Shown here in pieces: positions 10,829 to 21,880 of a DNA stretch of 64,000 bases. The stretch's first letter is position 1, and each line of letters starts with the position of its first letter. The notes below the pieces were generated by a model. That model searched no databases and had not been told where the DNA came from. It saw only the letters and a program-made list of their open reading frames with translations. The position numbers and the translations under genes were made by a program. Source of the stretch: Pollenia angustigena (lineage: Eukaryota > Arthropoda > Insecta > Diptera > Polleniidae); NCBI GenBank assembly GCA_930367215.1, contig OV884057.1:246104830-246168829 (forward strand). Reading direction: 5' to 3'.

Positions 10829-11985
10829 CCTTCATAAGGTCTTCGGGTCAAATCTGACCCATTTTGAAATAAAAGTTAAATTTTTTCTAAGAGTGAGTGG
10901 CTTTTATTTTTTATATTTTATGACTTTTATTTAATGCTAAATGCCAACAACAACGTTGGGTTTTTAGAAAATAATATTGGCGAAAAAAATATTTAGAAAA
11001 AATTTTGCACTTAAGGTCTTTGGGTCATATTTGACCTGTAGCAAAATTCTTAAATTTTTTTAGAGATTTCCAGTTGTTAATTATTTTTTTCCACCTCTTG
11101 TGGCATGCGTTATTTTGAAGTTTACTTATAATGAGGGTAAATGTATATTTGGTATTGATTGGGCTGAAGTTGGAGACACCAAAATTTCGCTTTTATTGGT
11201 TCTCTAGTAAGCTGGTTCTCTAGTAAGCTGAATTGTATAGATCAAATAATGAAAGAACAGACAGTTTGTGGGATGTTGTGAAAGGAAACCTATTTTTAGA
11301 GCAATCATGCCGTTGAACAGTTTTACAAATCTTTCGATAGTACTAGGATTTGACAACTTGGATACTCACAGTGAACGTAAAATTTTAGAGAAGTTTGCGC
11401 CAAAACGTGACAGTTTGTTTGAATGTCACAGTGTGACTACAGACAATTGTTTTACATCGTATTAATTGGGACACAAATTGCTAGTGAATCCAATTACTTA
11501 AGCAGGAACTATATACAAAAACAAGATTGAATTGCCACCAGAGCTTTTGGCAACTAAAAGCTATTATTAACATCAGTTAAAAATGGCCGCGCCCTATTTC
11601 AAGCAGCCAAAATGACCCAAAGACTAGTTTTCACGAAAAATTGCGAAAAAGTGCATGTAGTAGCTGAGCAGGGGCAGCACTCGTCATCGTCAACCACAAC
11701 CAAGGGAAAAAATATGTTTTTCAGTCAAAAATATGTCACAAATAAGTCATTGCAAATTATGTCACAAAACAAATAACACCCCTTTATGTTAAATGTACTT
11801 TTGTATATTCGCAATAAATGTTTACAATAAATACAGCTTCAATATACTGAATGAATCTAGAAATAAAATATCAACTTTTAAAACATACTTAATTGAAAAA
11901 AGTGAGTTTTTATATAAAATTTCTATTTGGGTCAAATTTGACCCAAAGACCGTTAACGTCAGCAAATTTGAAGACCATATGAAGG
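10829..11985. mobile_element. piggyBac-superfamily element flanked by TTAA
   Basis: The left end CCTTCATAAGGTCTTC and the right end complement GAAGACCATATGAAGG form inverted termini. TTAA flanks them at 10825-10828 and 11986-11989. Internal palindromes GGGTCAAATYTGACCC occur on both sides (10853, 11929), with a variant GGGTCATATTTGACC at 11024. A transposase relic lies between about 11252 and 11600. A full piggyBac is usually 2.3 kb or more, so half or more of the element is missing. Confidence 0.83.
11252..11600 (+). pseudogene. piggyBac transposase remnant
   Basis: Three blocks of a piggyBac-type DDD transposase survive. The first has IFRAIM and FAPKRDSLFE, matching the family's conserved RPIFRA-like and IR-x-FE regions. 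The second, VTTDNCFTSY, contains the DN-x-FT motif with a catalytic aspartate. The third reads AGTIYKNKIELPPELL after a stop, matching the family's VGTxRxNKxxxP block. A frameshift is likely just before the first block, since DSLWD is in a different frame, and the segment between blocks one and two is deleted. It cannot be functional. The enclosing TTAA-flanked termini agree with this assignment. Confidence 0.75.
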
Positions 11986-11989
11986 TTAA

Positions 11990-12640
11990 TGTATCCTTTT
12001 TCTCAAATTACTTTAAACGATGTTTACTTGGGTAAATACCCTTTTTACTATATCATAAGACCATGCAAGTGAGAGCAACTATATAGTCCATTCTGAAATT
12101 TCTAAAAAAAAATTTTTTGCCGCTTGCATCTCTTTATTGAAATACTTGCAACCAGAAAGAAACAACTTTTGTTCGTCGTTTTTGAAAAAATATAATCCAA
12201 AGAAGGTGCATTTGATGTTCCACAATTATTCGTGGATTTTGGTGTGGCCCATATTTTTACTGAAATGACCATTGAAGCAAAAATGGTCCCCATCTTTCAT
12301 TATTCGATAAAATCTTTGTGTCTGATTAATCGAATGCTGACTTTTGAAATAAAATTGAACAACTTTGGTTTTTGTGCTGTGCGGAATCTTTCCATCATAA
12401 ATATCCCAAGTTTTTCGAAATTAATTTATGAAAAAATAATTAAATAAAAACGTTAACAATAAATTTATCACATAATAAATCATAGCGTTCATTATGCGCC
12501 ACCCTATTTATATAAGAGCGTGCGTTAAGCCAAAAAATATTTTTATGTAAGACCATATAAAGAAAACGTTACCCAATCACAATAGATTCAAGAGCTACCA
12601 ATGCATTCCAAAAAAAAAATCACTATGTGGATTTTGGCTG
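11990..12640. other. AT-rich noncoding DNA
   Basis: Nothing beyond AT-rich sequence is supported. Opposing short frames at 12102-12447 overlap each other and resemble no family. Confidence 0.4.
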
Positions 12641-13125
12641 CACGCATAGAAAAAACATGTTTAAATATGGTCACCTCCAACAAAACTATTTTTAAAGAAA
12701 ATTTTAAACATATTATGATTAATATAACCATATTATTGTCACCTACAACCATATTATGGTTGAATTAGTCCTCCATCAAGAGCCACAACCATATTATGGT
12801 TGCCTCTCAACATGTTATGGTTAAATATGACAATAATTTGTTTTAACAATTAACAATAGTATTTTCCTCTTTTCCAAGAGCAACATGCTATGGTTGAAAA
12901 CCAAACATGCTATTATAAGTCTTAAACATGTTTTAGTTATTTTTGACCATAACATGTTCGCAGGCAACCATAATATGGTTGTGGCTTCTGGATGGAGGAC
13001 TAAGTCAACCATAATATGGTTGTAGGTGACAATAATATGGTTATATTAATCATATGTTTAAAATTTTCTTTAAAAAAAAGTTTTGTTGGAGGTGACCATA
13101 TTTAAACAAGTTTTTTCTCTGCGTG
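12641..13125. mobile_element. Palindromic MITE, family P, copy 1
   Basis: The ends start CACGCATAGAAAAAACATG and finish with the complement of CACGCAGAGAAAAAAC. Inverted similarity extends about 180 bp inward on each side through CCTCCAACAAAAC and ACCATATTATTGTCACC. The interior holds many copies of a short palindrome, AACCATATTATGGTTG, and variants. Copies or parts occur at 18799-18971 and 16486-16556. It is noncoding. I could not fix a target duplication. Confidence 0.8.
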
Positions 13126-13569
13126 TGGTAGAGCCATTGGTCTATATTTCTTTGAAACCAACGTTAGTTAGTAAAAATGGAGCTTACTGGTAAGCAATTT
13201 GGTAAGGGAGAGAAGCACAATACCCCCTTACAAACCGGCTTACAAGAGGCATGATTTTTTTCCTCCTCCTTGTTCGGTAATATTTCGGGATTGATCGTAA
13301 ACACATGTTAAAATCAATCCAATACAACCTACTTCCAAGGGAATAACAGAAACACTAAGAACATTGCTCGTGAATTTTTTCTTTATAAAAATGATTTTAA
13401 TTATTCACATACAACCTGCTTACTTATAAGAAATAATAAAAAGTTATTCAATAATTTTTATTAACTTAAATTACAAATTCAGTAAAATGGATTTAGCTTA
13501 TCTGCTACTTCTTAGTAGTGTGTAATAGCCAGCGCTTAATATCAACAGAAACCTAATTTTTTTACTGGG
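13126..13569. other. AT-rich noncoding DNA
   Basis: No gene, repeat boundary or RNA gene is recognised. Confidence 0.4.
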
Positions 13570-13857
13570 ATATGTGCATCGTTATCAAGTTTTGTTTGGC
13601 TTAAATAGAATGGTATAAAAACCAACGATATTTGGTTTGCTATTGCACATCACCTGTTGATGTAAAATGGCCATTGAGATTATGCTATTTGACGACGTTA
13701 GACTTTTCCTTGTGGGGTTTTCTTATATCGCACGTCTAGCCGTTTACATAACCTTGCAGCAACCAAATCAGCCTGATTTGTGCGCCAGAGTAATGGAAAT
13801 TTGGACATTTCAGATATGCAGCAGACATTTTCACGTTGTTATATTTCATCGATAAAA
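13570..13857 (+). pseudogene. mariner-type transposase C-terminal fragment
   Basis: Decayed blocks of a mariner-like transposase appear in order. Around 13595 a frame reads FGLN followed by a worn NKQNCR-W region. At 13666-13730 a frame reads WPLRLCYLTTLDFSLWGFL, matching the family's WPPRSCDLTPLDFFLWGYL block around the last catalytic aspartate, which here is changed to Y. At 13770-13855 another frame reads LCARVMEIWT and ends HVVIFHR. Frameshifts and stops separate the blocks. The element ends are not clear. Confidence 0.65.
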
Positions 13858-13976
13858 CTTAAAAAAAAGAAAAGTTTCTTTAATATCTCCCACATATCTG
13901 GTTTTATTCAAATTAAAAACCTGAAAGCATGTAGCAAGACCCTTTATATACTCTACGTTCTCGACTAATTCTTATT

Positions 13977-14455
13977 CTATGTTCACACTTGGGTTTTTAA
14001 ACGCGTTAAAGCAAAATGTTGATTAAGCTAACCACAGCCGTTCACATTACATTTGAGATGATTAAGATGACAGATGATTAAGAAAAAAACACAACAAACA
14101 AATTTAAATTTCTTTAAAGGATTAAAAAAAGATACAAATATTTTTATAAAGATTATTTTGAACACATTAATTATGAAATTGTGAAAATTTATTAATTATT
14201 TAAGGAAAACAAATAAAAACAGAAATCGTGGTCGTTTGTACACGTTCATGTTGGCCAATTCTACATTATACTCATTTTGAGGTATCTTCAGAGAATTTTA
14301 TTTGATTTTTGATTGTAATTAGTTGTAATCATGTCAATTTGAAGTGATTAACAAATCACTTCAATGTATGGTTAATCATATCGATTTTGATGTGATTAGA
14401 GGTTAATCCCGTTAGAGTTGCTAAAAAGCGTTTAAGAACCCAAGTGTGAACATAG
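13977..14455. mobile_element. MITE with CTATGTTCACACTTGGG termini
   Basis: The left end CTATGTTCACACTTGGGTT recurs as the reverse complement at the right end, with inner similarity continuing to TTAAACGC. The interior is AT-rich and noncoding, with GATTAAG-like repeats. The sequence just outside (CTTAT) is also inverted, so the exact termini and target duplication are ambiguous. The superfamily is unassigned. Confidence 0.7.
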
Positions 14456-14826
14456 TATAAGCCAATTTAGCCATCTCTGTCCATCCATCCTAAATTTTAT
14501 GTATTAAACATAATTATTTTAATAAATAGAATCTGAGAATTTTTTTCTTATGGTGAGTTACAATATGCACTATCCAGTTAAAAGATACAAGGAATGCTGA
14601 CGAAGGCAGTAGTGGGCCAGAAAATGCATTACATTCTGCTGGTATCTAATAGTTTCTTTACTATTTACTTCATTGCTAGCCAAAGGATAGTTAAAGTAAG
14701 CCTCGTAAGAGAAATATACAAACGAAAAATTCTGATAGTGCATAAAAAATATTACTGGAAAATATTGAAGGAATAACACTGTTGAAGTATAAAAGCTTTT
14801 GAGGACTGTAATTTGACTTAGAATAC
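14456..14826. other. AT-rich noncoding DNA
   Basis: Frames overlap on both strands (14570-14857) but show no family resemblance. Nothing else is recognised. Confidence 0.4.
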
Positions 14827-14998
14827 TACACTGAAAGAATTTTCTTCCCAATACCAATGAATTTTGACATTAATCCCATAAAAAATTGCATTAAAAAGGA
14901 ACCTTTGCAGCGCTTCGTTGGATGAATGAAACCTGTTTCATTAACATGTATTTAATGAAACATTACATTAGATCTATGAATATGAATATACTTTCAAT

Positions 14999-15137
14999 AA
15001 AGTAAAAAAAATTTTTTTTTTATTTTTTTTTAATTTATTTCTTCTTATTTTATTTTTTTTCTGTCTCTGGTGGGAATCGATCGCGCAACCTCGTTGCTGA
15101 TAGACTAGCTCACTACCAGCTAGCCTACCGGGGCATT
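14999..15137 (-). mobile_element. tRNA-derived SINE-like element
   Basis: Read on the minus strand, the head (15137 down to about 15062) has a tRNA-like layout. It starts GCCCCGGTAGGCTAGC, has an A-box-like TAGCTGGTAGTGAGC, and a B-box-like GCGATCGATTCCCACC about 35-40 bases downstream. After a short body the 3' side runs into a long A-rich tail, seen as T-runs at 14999-15060 on the plus strand. Internal pol III boxes with an A-rich tail fit a tRNA-derived SINE. A decayed tRNA pseudogene is the alternative. Folding into a canonical cloverleaf was not verified. Confidence 0.62.
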
Positions 15138-15300
15138 GTAGTTTTTTTAAAAAAACTATGTTTTTTACTCAATTAAGAGCGTAAATATGAGATTAAATTG
15201 TCCATAACAACAATAACAACGTTGATTGAAAGTTTTTGTTTCATTACTATAATGACATATTTCATTGTCATAATGAAAATTTAAATTTATGAAGTCATTA

Positions 15301-16097
15301 GTTGCGTTTGAGAACACAAAAGTTTTTACTATTTTTTACAAAACTTTACTGCATCTTACGAAATTGCTTTTGAGTACACCAAGTGCAGTAAATGAGAACA
15401 TAAATTGAGAGCGAAAAGTGACAGTTCTTGTCTGAGTATTTACAAATTTTTACTGCAGAAATTGTTGCAGTAAAATTTTGTAAATCAAAAAAACATATGT
15501 TTTAAAAGGTAAACAAACAAAAGTAACAAATAAAAAGCATACAAATTGTGAAAAAATTGTTAAAGAAAAGAAAAGTTGAATAAAAATTAAACCAAAACAA
15601 AAAGTTAATAAATATTAATTAATTAAACTTGTTTGTGAAGCATTTATTTGGCTAAATACAAACTTTTAAAATTTTTTTTGTTATGTTAATTTTTTAGAGT
15701 TGTAAAAATGTGAAGTATTTGGGTACTTAAGTAATCAATATTAAAAAAAATGTTCATTTTCTTTTAAATAATTTAACCCGCTACAAATTAGTAAAATCAA
15801 ATAAAATAAAAAACAAACAAATATGAAAGATTACATAAAATTGTTTGTTTGTATTTTCCAAAAATGTTCGTGTTATAAAAAGTATTTAATCGAGTACCGA
15901 TAAGAAAACGAGTTAAGTAGTCAAAAGTGTCAATATTTTTCAACACTTCAATTATTTGCAATCAGCTGTTGCCTTTATTTTACGAATTTTTACAAATTTT
16001 GCGTTCGCGTACTTTTTTGGACAACAGCTGTTTGTGAGAGAAAAGTTTTTAGTTTACTCATTTACTGCATTTTACTGTTAAAGTACTCAAACGCACC
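15301..16097. mobile_element. MITE with TGCGTTTGAG termini
   Basis: The left end GTTGCGTTTGAGAAC and the right end, complement of GGTGCGTTTGAGTAC, form inverted termini. Inner blocks around ATTTACTGCA/TGCAGTAAA are also inverted. It lies within the composite element and splits its AATGAAA-rich interior. The flanking TTA/TAT suggests a 2-3 bp target duplication, but I cannot fix it. There is no coding sequence. Confidence 0.6.
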
Positions 16098-16485
16098 TAT
16101 TATTGAAATATGTTGCTTTTATAAAAAAAATTTTGATTTCATAAATTTAATGGCATATTACATGAGATGTATGAAATAGTTAAATCTTACATTTTTTGAT
16201 TAACAATTAAACATTTTTTTAAGGAAACTATAATTTTGTTTTAATTTATGAACATAGTTATGTTTGTATATTGTTTTTTTTTATGTTCTCAATTAAAATT
16301 TTTTGTTTAACTTGGACAAACTTAAGTTTTCATATATCCAATGAAAATGTTTAACGTAATTAAGAAAACCAATGAAGCGATTTTAACGAAAATTCTTTAT
16401 TATAACTATGAAATTCCATTTAGACAATGAAAATTTTTTATGAAAATGATTCATTAAATATATGAAGCATTTTTCTTTCCGTGTA

Positions 16486-16556
16486 TATTTAAAGCTTTCT
16501 TTAAAAATAGTTTTGTTGCAGGTGACCATATTTTAACATGTTTTTTCTTTGCGTGT
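16486..16556. repeat. Right-half fragment of family P MITE
   Basis: The stretch matches the right end of the 12641-13125 MITE: TTCTTTAAAAATAGTTTTG, then GGTGACCATATTTTAACATG, ending TTTGCGTG. The left half is absent and its place is taken by the composite element at 14829-16483. Confidence 0.6.
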
Positions 16557-18404
16557 ACCTCAAAAAATTATTCAATGGTTAAAGATTTTCTTGCATATAA
16601 CAACTGGATACTGGAGTTAATGGCTAAAAAGGGGAGCTAGACAGTCCTTAGTATCATCAGGATATCGAAGCTAAAATAAAAAGAGATAAAAGGAGAAAAG
16701 AAAATGTTCACAAAATTATTGTGTTTTCATTGTTAAGTTAATAATTTAGGGGCCGCTATCGTACATATCGCTTAAATATACATTTTAAAATAAACATGCT
16801 TGCATTTTTTGAAATGCTCGGACCACAAACGACAAATTTTCTTCAAACGGGTAAAGTATAAATAATATAAACATGAATTATATACACTAACTCCAAAATT
16901 TGTTTTTTTAATTATGACGATGTTGCAACAAATGAGCGATATATTCCATTAGGGTTTTTATATCCATTTTGTCAAAACACCATTTTTATAGGTTATTTTA
17001 TAACCCTCCACCCCTAATTTTGTTTCTCTTATTCCGTCTTTTATTTATTATATTATTCTCTTCGAAATACTCAATTAATTTACCATTAAATAATAGTTTA
17101 TGTGCCTGACTGAACCCTCCCCCAATTACAACGTCTGTTAATTGACTTTACCAAATTATATTTTTACACTCCTTAACTGCTGTAATTAATATTCTACCAA
17201 CTATTAGATAAACTATTTATGTTTTATTAACATTAATTAATATTATTATTTATTTCTTGTTCATAACAATATTCTAACAACAATATGTGACCTAAATATT
17301 CATTGTTTACGAGCACATTAGTTTTGTAACCTTTTAGTTGTATTTATTAACTAACAATTAAATGTTATTATGATTTATTAATACATTTATGAGGCTAAAC
17401 CCTCTAAGTTAATATTAACTTTCGTTATCAAACACTAACGATTTCAATAATTATTTTTCAAGAAAAATTAGGATCTGTTTTCAATTCTTTTTCTTATTCA
17501 CAATTTATTAGCATTTTTATATGTATGATAATTACGAATCGAATCAAATAAAATCGTTGACATTAAAGTAATTTATTATTCGAAAAAGTTTTGGAAATAT
17601 TTTTTCATAGACAACAATTTTTTCTAGAAAAAAAATTGTCAAACAAAGAAAAGAAAAGCAATAAATAAAAAGGAAAAAAACCAAATTTTATTCTTCTCGC
17701 CGTGTTGATCTCTTAAAAAGGCTTGTTGACAAAAGTCTTTGTCTGAGTTTTAATTGTATCATCAATCGTATTTATAAGTATTTATGTGATATGAGCTTCA
17801 TACTTGCTAAATATTTTTAATTTGTTGATAATATTGCAGCCCAGCTTAACTACTCCTTCCAGAAATATGTTCCACAGAATTGCTGACTGTTAAAAAATGA
17901 TATTCAAAACGAAACAATAGAAACAAAACTCAAAATACTAATAGAGCAGTAGTTTAAAAATCAAATCCATTGATACTTCTTCACTTTAAGCTTGTTGTTT
18001 TATTGTTAAATTCGGCTTTTAAATGTAATGACGTTTGGTGCTTCCGAGGATTCCTCATCCAGAATTGAGAAACGATTTTGGGAATTTATTCTGTCAGTTG
18101 TACCATCTTTTAAAACTTTTGGTGCTAAAGCAACTGCCGAGGAGGTAGGGCTGCGGCCCCGTTTAAGCACTGTTATATATCTATCAATGCCAACTTATAA
18201 AGCAGACCTTTAATTTAATTGTATAAAAGTTATTGGGTAATAATTAGTACAGAAAGTTTCAAGAAACCTATAGAAAAAGGTAATTTATAATAAATACAAC
18301 CTGAGACATAAATGTGCGTTTTTGTTTTATTTATTTGAGTCATTTTGCGGTTCAGTTCATTACTAACAGGGTTTGACAAAATTTTGTAAACTTAATAATT
18401 TATC
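16557..18404. other. AT-rich noncoding DNA
   Basis: This is one of the longer stretches without recognisable repeats. A 61-codon frame at 18028-18213 (MTFGASEDSSSRIEKRFWEF...) is less AT-biased than its surroundings, but I recognise no family and it lacks supporting context. No RNA gene is seen. Confidence 0.4.
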
Positions 18405-18545
18405 AAAGTAATTTTTGGGAACACAAAATTTTCAATTAACAAGATTTTGTTTGTCGTGCTTAATTCCCAGTGAAATGCGAATAGAAAAAACCTGTCCCAT
18501 CAAAAATAAATTTCAGTGTTTTTATCAAGAAAAATAATTTATTTC
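18405..18545. repeat. Rearranged D-family fragment (copy 3)
   Basis: Positions 18405-18477 carry the D-family end in minus orientation (AATTTTTGGGAACACAAAAT ... GTGCTTAATTCCCAG). Directly next to it, 18470-18540 carries another part in plus orientation (GTGAAATGCG ... AATAAATTTCAGTGTTTTT). The two pieces meet head to head, unlike the other copies, so this copy is rearranged. Confidence 0.6.
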
Positions 18546-18798
18546 AATAAAGTTTTTAAATCCGAATAAATGCATGTATGTATTTATTTTGATTTGCAAT
18601 TAAAAGATCTCGAAGGCTTACTATAAACTTTATAGTATAAAGGGAATGAAAATAAGCGCGTTTTATAAAGTAAAAACGTGACAATATGCTACTTCTTCTT
18701 TTTTACTTTGTTGATTAATCGTTTGCTTATTAACTGCTTAGTTCTATGTTTTTTACAACCCCCACCACCACTTTTTCATTATTCATCTGATATCCATA

Positions 18799-18971
18799 CA
18801 CCCCAGAGAAAGAACATGTTTAAATATGGCTTCTTGATGGGGGAATAATTCAATGATAATATGGTTGTAGGTGACAATAATATGGTTAAATGAAACATAA
18901 TACGTAAAGTATGTTATTGAAATAGAGTTTTGTTAGAGGTGACCATATTTAAACATGTTTTTCCCTGCGTG
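18799..18971. mobile_element. Family P MITE, short copy
   Basis: The ends (GAGAAAGAACATGTTTAAAT at left, the complement ATTTAAACATG...CTGCGTG at right) match the 12641-13125 element. The interior keeps GGTTGTAGGTGACAATAATA and one GTGACCATATTTAAAC. At 173 bp it is an internally shortened copy. Confidence 0.75.
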
Positions 18972-19232
18972 TACAGTTATATATTCGGCTAAGTAATTCT
19001 AAATCGATTAACAAAGTCCGTCTGTCCATTCGTGTGGCCGTATGTTGAAAACACACCCACGATGTTGATGTCAAATTGCTTCTTGCTATCCCAAGCAATT
19101 TGAGATTGAAATCCAGCTAAGCCGGCTCAGTAGGGTAAGAGCTATGGACAAATTTATAATTTTGTTACAAAAACTAACATAAATGATGATACAATGCACG
19201 TATTGAGTGTTGGATTTTTCATAAATTCTTTC

Positions 19233-20007
19233 TACACAAAAAACAAAATTTAGTATGTTATTAATAAAAATTTTTTCAACTTTTCTAAAATTAATTAGTA
19301 TTGTGGTTATTTTGTTGAACTATTTATGGTTTTTAATCCAAATTTTTAATACTTTAATTAGGCTTAAGTTCATCAAATTTAATTTTTATAAAGAAAGGAA
19401 TTTTACAACACGAAAATTAATTAAAAATGTTATTGACAATCTTTCATTCATGACCGTGGCCGGGCCGGCGGGTTACCATGACATGTTTCGATCGCAACCA
19501 CTCGATCTCCTTAGATGGATTTGCCGTCCTACACTGAACAATTTTAATTAATTTTCATGTTGTAAAATTCCTTTCTTCATAAAAATAATTTAATTAAAGT
19601 TATATTTTTCTAAAATTTTCAACAATTTTCTAAATTAAATTGTTTGTAAATTGTCATATTAAAAATTAGCTTAAGTTGACAAAATAAAAAAATTTTCTGT
19701 CAATAATTTTCAATACAAAATTAACAAAATCAATTAATAAGATCAATATTTTTAATGCATTTCTTTCTGTTAAAATTGCCATAAATTTTTTTTAAAATAT
19801 GCAACAAAACATTTGCATTTGATTTCTAACAAATATTTTATTTAATTTTACAAACTCATTGCTAAAAATATTTGTTGAGTGGTAACAATTTTAATTAACA
19901 AAAGTATTTTTTATATTTACAAATTCGATTGTTGGTGCCTTCTTTATTAAAAAATTAATTGTATTGACGAATATGGTATTTAATTTGACAATTGATTTGT
20001 AGTAATC
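19233..20007. repeat. Left arm of a long inverted-repeat structure
   Basis: The arm is matched in reverse complement by 20394-20598 plus 23870-24346, which together form the right arm interrupted by a LINE. Shared segments include AACAAATATTTTATTTAA, ATTTACAAATTCGATTG and AATTGTTTGTAAATTGTC. The arm itself contains a smaller palindrome (blocks near 19395 and 19570 are inverted, both with AAAGGAATTTTACAACA) around a tRNA-like module. The outer ends TACACAAAAAACAAAAT and the complement TACAGAAAAAAATAACAAG resemble each other. It is either two opposed copies of one TIR element or one foldback element. Confidence 0.65.
19452..19535 (-). repeat. tRNA-like/SINE module in the centre of the palindrome
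   Basis: On the minus strand this reads GGACGGCAAATCCATCTAAG, an A-box-like GATCGAGTGGTTGCGATCG, then AACCCGCCGGCC and CGGCCACGGTCA. It matches 32632-32700, which retains a full B-box (GGGTTCGAGCCCC) that is deleted here. It is GC-rich against an AT-rich background and lies between inverted arms. A tRNA-derived SINE head or tRNA pseudogene is the best reading. Confidence 0.5.
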
Positions 20008-20393
20008 AAACTGTTAAATTTCGTAAAAATCGGTCCATAATTTGCCATAGCCCCCATATAAAGCCATCTTTCAAAACGCAGTTTCGTTCGTCTAAACCCG
20101 TAACAAATTATGCTATTGTAATAAAATTTGTTACGTCGCAGTTTTAAAGGACTAGAAAACACACTATAAAATTGGGTGAAGATCTGTCCATAATATACCA
20201 AGAGGCCGTCTATAAAGTTTACTCTCGGAAACAGGTATTGTAAAAAAATTTGGTACGTCACGGCGTTAAAGCACGAACAAATCAAACTGTTAAATTTCGT
20301 GAAGAACAGCCCATAGTTTACATAGGTTCCATATAAAGCCTAGTTTCGGAACACAACGAATAATTTTTTTGTAGCAGAATTTGTTCTTTCGTA
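20008..20393 (-). repeat. Calyptrate dispersed repeat units, minus orientation
   Basis: Contains reverse-orientation versions of the 150-bp units at 29905-30420: GGTCCATAATTTGCCAT near 20033, GAAGATCTGTCCATAAT near 20178, and AAACTGTTAAATTTCGT twice (20008, 20284). About two to three degenerate units fill the spacer between the inverted arms. No coding sequence. Confidence 0.6.
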
Positions 20394-20714
20394 TACAGAA
20401 AAAAATTACGACAAATCAATTGTCATATTGAATACCATTTGTTAATACAATTAACTTTTTAATTGAAAAGGAACCAACAAACGATTTTGTAAATATAAAA
20501 AATACTTTTGTTAATTAAAATTATTAACATTCAACAAATATTTTTAACAATGAATTTGTAACATTGAATAAAATATTTGTTAGAAATTAAAATTAATTAT
20601 TTATAAAAATAAACTTTTACGGCAAAGGAAAAGAAAAACAAAACAGATAAGGCAGATATCAAGGAAAGATTCAAAAGAATTATTAATATAATCAAATAAG
20701 CACTTAGAGAGTGT

Positions 20715-21290
20715 ATGAATAATTTTTTTAAAAACAATCTAGAAACAATTAAACATGATCCTAAAAAGAGCTGGAAATGTATTAATGAGTCACTCGGAAG
20801 AACTACAAGAAAAATCATTTGTATTAAAGACGTTAATGGAGACGAAATTTCTGATGACTTGGAAAAAGCTGAATTGTTAAATAACTATTTTATTGATTCA
20901 ATATCAAATTTGAAATCGGAAATAATATATTCAGAAACTGATTACTTTAATTCCTTGTTAACTTTAAACAGAACCACTACAAGATTTACTTTTAATTATA
21001 CTACGCAAGATAAGCTGAAGCATGTTATATTAAAGTTAAAGTTAAATAAAAGTTGTGGACATGATAATGTTTCAACAAAAATACTTTTAAAATGTGTTAA
21101 TGAAGTAACTCCTTTTTTGGTAAACGTTTTTAACAGCATGATAACTACCCAAATATTTTAAAAACTCATAAAATAATTCCAATTTCTAAGGAAAATAATG
21201 CATCCGCAGTTGATATGTACAGACCTGTTGCCGTTTTGTCAGTAATTAACAATATCTTTGAAAAAATTTTATACAACCAAATGTCATTGT
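20715..21290 (+). pseudogene. Reverse transcriptase, N-terminal part (LINE)
   Basis: The open frame to 21161 covers the linker before the palm (KKSWKCINESLG) and a worn version of the KLKLNKSCGHDNVSTKIL region, corresponding to the LINE motif of NKSxGxDxI. Past a frameshift at about 21150 another frame continues LKTHKIIPISKENN and VDMYRPVAVLSVINNIFEKI, the conserved finger segment in which the enzyme binds template. The frame is broken at 21291 by the RNase H LINE and resumes at 21961. Confidence 0.75.
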
Positions 21291-21291
21291 A

Positions 21292-21880
21292 ATGGGTACC
21301 AGGATACAGTGGGCTCCTGGGCAACCATACTGCGGACAGTCTAGCCAAACAAGGCTGTCTGCTGGACGACATGTTCGTCGACGGCCTGATTGGCACTTCA
21401 ATGGCCCGCTGCAGGACTCTCATCAGACGGGAGTCGTATAGAAGGGCTCAGGGGAGATGGCAGGGCGAGCATACCTGTTTGATGGCCAGGACTCTATGGC
21501 CTGGCTATGACGCGGCGAGAACGCGCGTACTACTCGGTCTCGGCAGGGACCGGATAAGGACAGTGATATCGGTTATCACGGGTCACTGGGTGATAGGGAC
21601 TCATGCTAGGAGGATGGGTCTTGCGTATAATGACTACTGCAGGAGTTGTCATGATGAGGAGGAGGAGGAGACGGTGTTTCACTTCCTCTGCCAATGCCCC
21701 AGTCTGGCGGGCGTTAGGGTGAGGCATTTTGGGAGACCGGAATTGCCATGTCTGGACGATTTGTCCAATGCGGGACTGAAATCGATCTCCCTGTTCTACA
21801 GGGAATCCGGGTGGTTCGAGACTGCGGTGACCTCTGGGGAATACTCTGGTGGATACTGGCTGACCCTTGTCACTGGCTAG
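21292..21880 (+). pseudogene. RNase H and zinc-knuckle C-terminus of a LINE ORF2
   Basis: The frame runs uninterrupted for about 195 codons to a TAG at 21878-21880. The first 20 residues hold the terminal RNase H motif (GN-x2-AD). Downstream, ITGHWVIGTHARRMGLA is followed by a zinc-finger-like pattern C-x2-C...H-x4-C with an acidic EEEEE insert (CRSCHDEEEEETVFHFLCQC). The final part, SLFYRESGWF, is typical of the C-terminus in R1/LOA/I-group proteins. The absence of stops suggests a fairly recent insertion, but without the endonuclease, RT and RNase H active site it cannot act. Confidence 0.8.

Larger units (their letters stand above)
14829..16483. mobile_element. Composite TA-flanked MITE carrying a SINE and a second MITE
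   Basis: The outer termini are CACTGAAAGAATTTTC on the left and the complement of CACGGAAAGAAAAATG on the right, flanked by TA at 14827-14828 and 16484-16485. The interior is rich in TCATTGAAA/AATGAAA phrases, as in the related element at 36787-37065, so the two share a TIR class (Tc1/mariner-type TA target). Its unusual length is explained by a SINE-like insert (about 14999-15137) and an inverted-repeat insert (15301-16097). Confidence 0.65.

Noticed and set aside
15062..15137. Functional tRNA gene
   Set aside because: A- and B-box-like motifs exist but the arms are imperfect and an A-rich tail follows, fitting a SINE better.
18028..18213. Possible small gene MTFGASEDSSSRIEKRFWEF...
   Set aside because: Only 61 codons, no family resemblance, no splice or promoter context.
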